A model generated the notes under the pieces. The model did no database searches and was not told the DNA's origin. It saw only the letters and a list, made by a program, of their open reading frames with translations. From the NCBI GenBank assembly GCA_035691485.1, contig DASSIZ010000042.1, positions 1 through 41,780 of the forward strand: a stretch of 41,780 nucleotides of DNA. The letters run 5' to 3'. Positions 35,569 to 41,780 of this stretch are shown in pieces (position 1 is the stretch's first letter; the number at the start of each line of letters is the position of its first letter). The DNA is from Terriglobales bacterium (GTDB taxonomy: Bacteria > Acidobacteriota > Terriglobia > Terriglobales > Acidobacteriaceae). The position numbers and the translations under genes are program-made.

Positions 35569-37284
35569 CTAGTGCGCCGCCGCCGCAATCGGCACGGACG
35601 CGTTATTGGTGTCTGCTGCGAGAACCTTTGCGCGGTTGGATGAAAATGCGTGTTGGCCTACCGGTCGCGACTCGCGCTGTTGGGCTCTCTCGACTGCGCT
35701 GGCCTGCCGGTTCACTCCGCTCGGGATGACAGATATTGAGGGAGTCGGGTTGATTGCCTTCGCGTTTTGCGTTAGCGAGGGCCTGACCGTCTGCACCAGT
35801 TGCTGCACCGGCTGCTCAAGGATCTGGAAAAACGGCTTGGGATAAAGGCCGATGATCAACGCCATGGCAATCAGCGGCGCGAAGGTCAAGACTTCGCGCG
35901 GGCTCAGGTCCGCCAACTTCTCATTTTTCGGATTGGTTACCTGGCCGAAGAATACGCGCTGGTAGAGCCACAGCAGGTATGCCGCCGCCAGGATGACGCC
36001 CGGCACCGCCCACGCCGCCCAGGTCTTGCTCTCGACGAACGTGCCCTGCAGGATGGTGAACTCTCCAATGAAGCCGTTCAGCAGCGGCAGGCCCATCGAG
36101 GAGAGGAACATGATCATGGTTATGGTTGCGTACACCGGCATGACGTTGGAGATGCCGCCATACTCGGATATCTCGCGGGTGTGGCGCCGCTCGTACAGCA
36201 CGCCGACGATCAAGAACAGCGCGCCGGTCGAGATGCCGTGATTGATCTGCTGCAACACCGACCCGGCCAGGCCTGCCTGGTTCACGACAAAGATTCCCAG
36301 GGTGCAGAAGCCGAGGTGGCTGACCGAGCTGTACGCCACCAGCTTCTTCATGTCCTTTTGCATTAGCGAGACGAGCGCGCCATAAATAATGCCGATAATG
36401 GAGACCGTAATCAGCAGCGTTCGCACCCACGGCATCATCGCGATCGCAGGAAAGAACGGCAGCGAGAAGCGGATGAAACCGTACGTTCCCATCTTCAGCA
36501 GGACGCCCGCCAGGATGACGGAGCCGGCGGTGGGAGCTTCCACGTGCGCATCCGGTAGCCAGGTGTGGAACGGAAACATCGGCACCTTGATGGCGAACCC
36601 GATGAAGAACGCGAAGAACAGCAGGATCGCCGCCGTGCCCGTGATCTGCGGAGCCGTCTTGTACAGCTCAGGAATGGCGAAGGTGTACACGCCGATGACG
36701 GTGTGGTGGTGGAAATAGAGGAACAAAATTCCCAACAGCATTAGCACCGAGCCAAACAGGGTGTAGAGGAAAAACTTGATCGCGGCATAAAGCTTGCGCG
36801 GGCCGCCCCAGATGCCGATCAGCAGGTACATTGGCACCAGCATCGCTTCCCAGAAGACGAAGAACAGGAACATGTCGAGCGCCATGAACACGCCGAGCAT
36901 GCCGGTCTGCAGCACCAGGAACCAGATGTAATATTCCTTCACGCGGTCCTGGATCGCATCCCACGAAGAGAGGATCGAAATCCATCCCAGCAGCGTGGTC
37001 AGGATGATCAGCAGGAAGCTAATGCCGTCGATGCCGAGGTAATACCCGGCGCCGATCGAAGGAATCCAGGTGTTGGCAGCGCCTTCAATGAACTTGAATC
37101 CCGGCTGGTCTTTCACCGCCCAGAACATCGGGATCAGCGGAAGCGAGACCGCCAGCCCGGCGAGCGCGAAGATGTTTGCCACCCAGCGAATGGCATTCTT
37201 GTTCTCCTTGGGCATGAACAGGAGAATGAGGGCGCCCACCAGGGGCGTGAACAGAATGACGGAAAGGATGTGGTTGTTAAACAT
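35569..37284 (-). CDS. nuoM: NADH-quinone oxidoreductase subunit M, cluster 2, with repeat-derived C-terminus
   Basis: 571 residues. The antiporter core is intact: FFVFWEAMLVPMYLLIG, FAIKVPMFPFHTWLPDAH and LNGFIGEFTIL. The usual end is near residue 500 (FFQILEQPVQQLVQ). Here about 60-70 extra polar residues follow, read from DNA that contains TGTCATCCCGAGCG and neighbouring repeats, giving SVIPSGVNRQASAVERAQQR and on. This looks like an extragenic repeat that joined the reading frame. The start ATG 37284 abuts the longest heptad array in the window. Confidence 0.93.
   Translation of the reverse strand: MFNNHILSVILFTPLVGALILLFMPKENKNAIRWVANIFALAGLAVSLPLIPMFWAVKDQPGFKFIEGAANTWIPSIGAGYYLGIDGISFLLIILTTLLGWISILSSWDAIQDRVKEYYIWFLVLQTGMLGVFMALDMFLFFVFWEAMLVPMYLLIGIWGGPRKLYAAIKFFLYTLFGSVLMLLGILFLYFHHHTVIGVYTFAIPELYKTAPQITGTAAILLFFAFFIGFAIKVPMFPFHTWLPDAHVEAPTAGSVILAGVLLKMGTYGFIRFSLPFFPAIAMMPWVRTLLITVSIIGIIYGALVSLMQKDMKKLVAYSSVSHLGFCTLGIFVVNQAGLAGSVLQQINHGISTGALFLIVGVLYERRHTREISEYGGISNVMPVYATITMIMFLSSMGLPLLNGFIGEFTILQGTFVESKTWAAWAVPGVILAAAYLLWLYQRVFFGQVTNPKNEKLADLSPREVLTFAPLIAMALIIGLYPKPFFQILEQPVQQLVQTVRPSLTQNAKAINPTPSISVIPSGVNRQASAVERAQQRESRPVGQHAFSSNRAKVLAADTNNASVPIAAAAH
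35645..35740. repeat. Dispersed-type repeat in the nuoM 3' end
   Basis: On the minus strand the stretch begins near TGTCATCCCGAGCG and continues with CAGTCGAGAGAGCCC. This resembles the 'TGTCATCCCGAGCG' intergenic repeats known from many bacteria. It is in frame and without stops inside nuoM. Confidence 0.5.
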
Positions 37285-37381
37285 TAGCTCTTAGCCTTTA
37301 GCTCTCAGCTGCTGGCCATTGGCCATTGGCCTTTGGCGGTTACCGATTTCTTGCTTGCCGACCGCCGATGGCCGACAGCGC
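37284..37381. repeat. Longest heptad array: 14 units between nuoL and nuoM of cluster 2
   Basis: 98 bp in perfect 7-bp register. Units drift gradually, for example TTAGCTC at the nuoM end, TTGGCCA in the middle and ATGGCCG at the nuoL end. Neighbours are alike, distant units are not. It fills the whole gap between the nuoM start and the nuoL stop. Confidence 0.9.
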
Positions 37382-37382
37382 G

Positions 37383-39572
37383 TTACCGAACCATGTAATA
37401 AATAACGAACCCGATTAACCCTCCGACCATGACCAGCGCGTACCACTGCACCAGGCCCCACTGCACCAGCCGCACCGGGTAGGAAACCAGGCGGGTCACG
37501 ATGGCGGGACCGTTAACCAGCACGCCGTCAATGATCCACTTGTCCCACCAGTTGGATAGGGTAGCGACGGCGCGAGTCATCCAGCCGGCGCCGTTGACGC
37601 CTCCGTCGATCACGGTAGCGTCGAATTTCCAGGAAGCCTCGCCGAGACCCATCGCGCCCAGGCGAACCGGGCCGAGCGCGCGGCGTCCGGTGAAAGCGTA
37701 GTCGTAGAGTTCGTCAACGTAATATTTGTTCAGCAAGGTCGCATACACGGGTGGAGCGGCAGCGTTGATCGGCTCGCAATAGCCCTTCTCGCATTTTTCG
37801 TAGAAATGCTTCGCGATGAACCATCCGATAAAGCCCAGCGCCACCGACAGGCCCATGAGGATGTACTCGATGGCGCCGCCATGTTCTTCCTTGCCCTCAG
37901 GCTTTGGCATCGTGGTGGCAGTCTCAGCCTCCCTCGTGCCCGCCCGTTCCGCGTGCTCGCTCACAGCCGGAAGCTCACCACCGGCCTCCGCGGTAACGCT
38001 TTCGGTGGCGAACACCGGCTCAAGGAAGCGTTCGAAGATGTTGGTCCCGCCGAGCGCCTTGGGAACCCCGAGGAATCCAGCGGTGATGGAGAAGAAGGCC
38101 AGCACCATCAGCGGCACGGTCATCGACTTGGGCGACTCGTGCACGTGGTGCTCGGCTTCGTGGCTCATCCGGCTCGGGCTCCAGAAAGTCAGGTAGATGA
38201 GCCGGAACATGTAGAAAGCGGTCATCAGCGCGGCAAAAAATCCCACGTACCACAGGACGCGGAATCCGCCGTTGTGCGAGGAATATGCCTGCCAGAGAAT
38301 TTCGTCCTTGGAGAAGAAGCCCGCCAGCGGCGGGATGCCGGCAATGGCCAGCGTTCCGATCAGCATGGTGCGATAGGTGATCGGAATGCGCTTGGACAAA
38401 TCTCCCATGTTGCGCATGTCCTGTTCCCCGCTCATGGCGTGAATCACCGAGCCGGAGCCAAGGAAGAGCAGCGCTTTGAAGAATGCGTGCGTGAAGACGT
38501 GGAACACGCCCGCGGCGAACGCGCCCACGCCCAGCGCCAGGAACATGTAGCCGAGCTGGGAGACGGTGGAGTAGGCGAGCACGCGCTTGATGTCGTTCTG
38601 CACCAGGCCGATGGAGGCGGCAAAGATGGCGGTGAGCGCCCCGATGATGGCGACCGTCTTCATGCTGGTCGGCGCCAGGATGAACAGCGCGTTGGAGCGC
38701 GCCACCATGTACACCCCCGCGGTCACCATGGTGGCGGCGTGAATGAGCGCGGAAACCGGCGTCGGGCCTTCCATGGCGTCCGGCAGCCAGACATAAAGCG
38801 GCAGCTGCGCGCTCTTGCCGCAGGCGCCGATGAAAAGCATGAGCGTGGCGAAGGTAATGGCGGGATCGCCAACCGCAAAGTGGCCGGTGTTCAGCGTGTG
38901 CGTGATGTCGGTGAAGCGCACCGAGCCGAAGTACCAGGCGATGGTCATCATGCCCATCAGGAATCCGGCGTCGCCGATGCGGTTCACGATGAATGCCTTG
39001 TTGGCCGCGGTCGAGGCGGAGTGACGGTGGAAATAGAACCCGATCAGCAGGTAGGAGCACAGGCCCACGCCTTCCCACCCGACGAACAACATGGTGTAGT
39101 TGTTCCCCAGGATCAGGGTGAGCATGGAGAACATGAACAAATTCAGGTAACCGAAGAAGCGGTAGTAGCCGCCTTCGTGGGCCATGTAGCCGATCGAATA
39201 AATGTGGATCAGCATGCCCACGCCGGTCACGAACAGCAGCCAGATGGAGGAGAGCGGATCGAGCAGGAAACCGGCATCGGCATTGAAGTTGAACGGGCCG
39301 TGCGCGCCGGGCAGCGTGATGCCATGCTGCAGGTCCCCCGTGCCCAGCCAGGTGTAAAGGATTGTCTGGTAGGGACCGTGGTTGTGCGCCGGCTGCCAAG
39401 TCTGGGTGTACTGCCACACCGCCAGGCAGGACCAAGCGAAGGCGACCACCACGGTGCCGACGCAGAAAGCGTTGACCGACTTCTTATCCAGCTTGCGGCC
39501 GAAGAAGAACATCACCGCCGCGCTGAAGATCGGCAGCAGCGGAACGACCCAGATGTGCTCTAAGAAGAACAT
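37383..39572 (-). CDS. nuoL: NADH-quinone oxidoreductase subunit L, cluster 2
   Basis: 729 residues. FVGWEGVGLCSYLLIG, GKSAQLPLYVWLPDAMEG and GFFSKDEILW are the conserved channel segments; the C-terminal lateral-helix and last helix (WYALVMVGGLIGFVIYYM) are present. The loop after FYMFRLIYLTFW is a normal short His-rich stretch (SRMSHEAEHHVHESPKSM), so the EF-G-like insert of the other NuoL is absent. A long acidic loop (about 535-580, AEAGGELPAVSEHAERAG) precedes the lateral helix. Confidence 0.94.
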   Translation of the reverse strand: MFFLEHIWVVPLLPIFSAAVMFFFGRKLDKKSVNAFCVGTVVVAFAWSCLAVWQYTQTWQPAHNHGPYQTILYTWLGTGDLQHGITLPGAHGPFNFNADAGFLLDPLSSIWLLFVTGVGMLIHIYSIGYMAHEGGYYRFFGYLNLFMFSMLTLILGNNYTMLFVGWEGVGLCSYLLIGFYFHRHSASTAANKAFIVNRIGDAGFLMGMMTIAWYFGSVRFTDITHTLNTGHFAVGDPAITFATLMLFIGACGKSAQLPLYVWLPDAMEGPTPVSALIHAATMVTAGVYMVARSNALFILAPTSMKTVAIIGALTAIFAASIGLVQNDIKRVLAYSTVSQLGYMFLALGVGAFAAGVFHVFTHAFFKALLFLGSGSVIHAMSGEQDMRNMGDLSKRIPITYRTMLIGTLAIAGIPPLAGFFSKDEILWQAYSSHNGGFRVLWYVGFFAALMTAFYMFRLIYLTFWSPSRMSHEAEHHVHESPKSMTVPLMVLAFFSITAGFLGVPKALGGTNIFERFLEPVFATESVTAEAGGELPAVSEHAERAGTREAETATTMPKPEGKEEHGGAIEYILMGLSVALGFIGWFIAKHFYEKCEKGYCEPINAAAPPVYATLLNKYYVDELYDYAFTGRRALGPVRLGAMGLGEASWKFDATVIDGGVNGAGWMTRAVATLSNWWDKWIIDGVLVNGPAIVTRLVSYPVRLVQWGLVQWYALVMVGGLIGFVIYYMVR

Positions 39573-39600
39573 TGTTCTCAGCTCTTACCCTGCTGGCTTT

Positions 39601-39670
39601 CGGCTATCGGCTGTCGGTTATCAGGTGTTCCGTCCCGAGAGCCGATGGCCGATGGCCGACCGCCGATCAC
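39601..39670. repeat. Heptad array between nuoK and nuoL of cluster 2
   Basis: Ten 7-bp units in register, for example CGGCTAT, CGGCTGT and CGATGGC, the left half being roughly the inverse of the right half. The last unit contains the nuoK stop codon. Confidence 0.88.
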
Positions 39671-39972
39671 CACTTCAACAAATCCACTTCGTCCACATTG
39701 ACCGTCTCCTTGTTGCGGAAGAAGGCAATCAGAATGCCGAGGCCGACGGCAGCCTCGGCGGCGGCGTCGGTAATCACGAAAATCGAGAAGATCTGCCCAT
39801 TCAGGTTCCACACGCGCGAGAACGCCACCAGGTTCAGGTTCACGGCGTTGAGGATCAGCTCAATCGACATCAGGATAATGACCACGTTGCGGCGCGTCAC
39901 CACGCCTATGGTGCCGATCGCGAACAGCGCCGCCGCGACTACCAGGTAATGAATCGTCCCTATGGGTGCCAT
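39667..39972 (-). CDS. nuoK: NADH-quinone oxidoreductase subunit K, cluster 2
   Basis: 101 residues, three helices. Both conserved glutamates are present ([11 protein letters not shown] and [11 protein letters not shown]), as is the terminal DEVDLLKW. Less than 25 bases separate it from nuoJ, and these contain heptads. Confidence 0.95.
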   Translation of the reverse strand: MAPIGTIHYLVVAAALFAIGTIGVVTRRNVVIILMSIELILNAVNLNLVAFSRVWNLNGQIFSIFVITDAAAEAAVGLGILIAFFRNKETVNVDEVDLLKW

Positions 39973-39975
39973 AAA

Positions 39976-39996
39976 AGCTCTCAGCTTCGACCGCTC

Positions 39997-40003
<7 letters not shown>
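39976..40003. repeat. Heptad array between nuoJ and nuoK of cluster 2
   Basis: Four 7-bp units (AGCTCTC, AGCTTCG, ACCGCTC, TCAGATT), overlapping the nuoJ stop codon. Confidence 0.55.
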
Positions 40004-40502
<499 letters not shown>

Positions 40503-40506
<4 letters not shown>

Positions 40507-40964
40507 CGCGTGTACACCGTTGGTTCAGGGCCGCGCTCCAGCCGGGTACGATCCAGCACCAGGCCTTCGCGGCTGTAAGTTGCCAATTCGTAATCCTGGC
40601 TCAGCTCCAGGCAGTCGGTGGAACAGGATTCGACGCACAGGCCGCAGAACATGCAGCGGCTCACGTCGTAGGTGAAGCTGGTCATCTCCTTGCGCTTGGT
40701 CACCGGGTTACGCTCGCTCTGCACCACGATCAGGTGCTCGGGGCAGGCGGAGGCGCACAGGTTGCACGCGATGCAGAGTGTCTCGCCCGTGTCCGGGTTG
40801 ACGTTCAGGCGCGGCAGCCCGCGATAGCGCTCGGCAATCGCCGGTCGCTCCAGCGGATACTGCTCGGTGTAAACCTCTCGCGGATGTTGGTACTTGAAGG
40901 TGACCTTCAGACCCTTGATCAGGTCCACCATGAAAACTTTGTTCAACAGCGGAGCGATGCTCAT
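40503..40964 (-). CDS. nuoI: NADH-quinone oxidoreductase subunit I
   Basis: 153 residues, the 8Fe ferredoxin-like subunit holding clusters N6a/N6b, between the NADH/G module and the NuoB N2 centre. First motif C64, C67, C70, C74 (CIACNLCASACP); second C104, C107, C110, C114 (CMFCGLCVESCS, with Ser where Pro is usual). ATG 40964 overlaps the nuoH stop (TAATG); a start 21 bases upstream lies inside nuoH. This is the only nuoI in the window. Confidence 0.95.
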
Positions 40965-41780
40965 TACACCACTCCTTTCAGCCACCCGAAAATCTCCGGA
41001 GCCAGACCAATGATTCCCGTCAGGAGCAGGACAGCAAGTCCAAGCGGCAGAAGAATTTTCCAGCCAACCTTCATCAATTGGTCGAAGCGGTAGCGGGGCC
41101 AGGTCGCGCGATACCAGATGTACAGATACATGAAAACGGCGATCTTGAAGACGAACCAGAAAATGTCCTGGATGCGGTCGCGGACCGGCGGGACAAGCAG
41201 GATAAGACCAATCCCGCCGAGCACCAGTCCGAACGCGTAAAGGCCGATCGTCTGGATCTTGAGCAGCGGGTGCTTCGGCATGCGCACGGCATTAAAAAAG
41301 GCAAAGAAGGCGAGCACGAACAGCACCAAAGCCGGCACCAGCGAGGAGATGAAGTCCACTACGCCGAGTTCAGGATGCTCCCAGAAAAACGGGATGCTGA
41401 TCGGCGAGCCATGAACGGCGGGGAAAGGCCGCATCCATCCCCCCAGCCAGAGGGTGATCGCGATGGAGCTGACCGCTACCATCGCGGCGTATTCGCCAAG
41501 CATGAATAAGGACCAACGCAGGCCGCTGTACTCGGTGTGGAAGCCGGCAACCAGTTCCGATTCCGCTTCCGGCAGGTCGAAAGGAGCGCGGTTGGTTTCC
41601 GCGATCATGGCGACCGCGAAGATGAAGAACGCGATCAGGCCGACCGGGAAAAACTTGAAAATGAACCACACGTGCTGTTGCTGCTGCGCCTGCACGATGC
41701 CGATCATGCTCAGCGTTCCGCTGGCCGCCGCGTCGCCGATGCCGTACGCTCCGAGACCGGTGAAGGTGGTCATCACGACG
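40964..41780 (-). CDS. nuoH: NADH-quinone oxidoreductase subunit H, cluster 2 (N-terminus cut by window edge)
   Basis: About 270 C-terminal residues of Nuo[21 protein letters not shown] and [18 protein letters not shown] form the quinone-entry loop. The stretch from the edge, [20 protein letters not shown], is longer and more Gly/Ala-rich than the matching part of NuoH in cluster 1. The cluster is read from the right, so upstream nuo genes, if any, lie beyond the window. Confidence 0.93.
   Translation of the reverse strand, partial: VVMTTFTGLGAYGIGDAAASGTLSMIGIVQAQQQQHVWFIFKFFPVGLIAFFIFAVAMIAETNRAPFDLPEAESELVAGFHTEYSGLRWSLFMLGEYAAMVAVSSIAITLWLGGWMRPFPAVHGSPISIPFFWEHPELGVVDFISSLVPALVLFVLAFFAFFNAVRMPKHPLLKIQTIGLYAFGLVLGGIGLILLVPPVRDRIQDIFWFVFKIAVFMYLYIWYRATWPRYRFDQLMKVGWKILLPLGLAVLLLTGIIGLAPEIFGWLKGVV

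Noticed and set aside
33984-35729. 581-codon plus-strand open frame over nuoN of cluster 2
   Set aside because: Same shadow effect; composition (Gln, Glu, His and Arg-rich) has no family features and the minus-strand NuoN is complete.
37284-37381. Heptad array as a coding repeat or CRISPR
   Set aside because: Units are 7 bp with no spacers, lie between a start and a stop codon, and are not in a continuous reading frame of either gene.
40964-40985. Start of nuoI 21 bases further upstream
   Set aside because: That start lies inside nuoH; the ATG overlapping the nuoH stop (TAATG) fits the coupling seen elsewhere in both clusters.

Overview
The window is a GC-rich bacterial chromosome segment, most likely from an Acidobacteriota (Terriglobia/Koribacter-like) genome. 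This placement is inferred from gene content and organisation: two separate complex I clusters, membrane-sector ATP synthase genes beside one of them, and several small proteins that look like acidobacterial hypotheticals. No rRNA or other marker gene is present to confirm it.

Region 1 (1-7.9 kb, all minus strand): a methionine operon metY-metX-SDR with a well-formed attenuation leader (consensus promoter, a 29-codon Met/Cys-rich leader peptide, then a strong terminator); a GT39-type glycosyltransferase; a RibBA riboflavin enzyme; a DUF4126 membrane protein and a small conserved protein with its own terminator.

Region 2 (7.9-10.95 kb): a gene-poor, mixed-strand accessory stretch lying between a broken 3' piece of a tRNA-Leu and an intact tRNA-Leu(UAA). 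It looks like the decayed remains of an element integrated at a tRNA gene. It holds small hypothetical genes and a 37-bp repeat in two copies.

Region 3 (11-14.9 kb): a methyltransferase, a fold-type IV PLP aminotransferase/lyase, a MerR regulator with a zinc-ribbon partner, ThiS, and a large hypothetical protein.

Region 4 (15.06-29.22 kb, plus strand): complex I cluster 1, nuoA-C-D-E-F-G-H-J-K-L-M-N, behind a consensus promoter. nuoB and nuoI are absent. A four-helix-bundle (23S rRNA IVP-like) gene sits between nuoE and nuoF, and a truncated relative sits between nuoF and nuoG. NuoL of this cluster carries a soluble insertion that resembles domain V of elongation factor G.

Region 5 (41.78-29.22 kb, minus strand): complex I cluster 2, (H)-I-J-K-L-M-N, followed by atpZ-like, a PD-(D/E)XK nuclease-like gene, atpI, atpB and atpE, a terminator, and a two-gene ABC exporter. 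Its last stop codon directly abuts the stop codon of nuoN of cluster 1. The two clusters therefore converge, and NuoI for both complexes may come from cluster 2.

Many of the short gaps in regions 4 and 5 are filled by degenerate tandem arrays with a 7-bp (once 8-bp) period, often overlapping the stop or start codons of the neighbouring genes. This heptad architecture, the metY leader and the EF-G-like insertion in NuoL are the most interesting things here.
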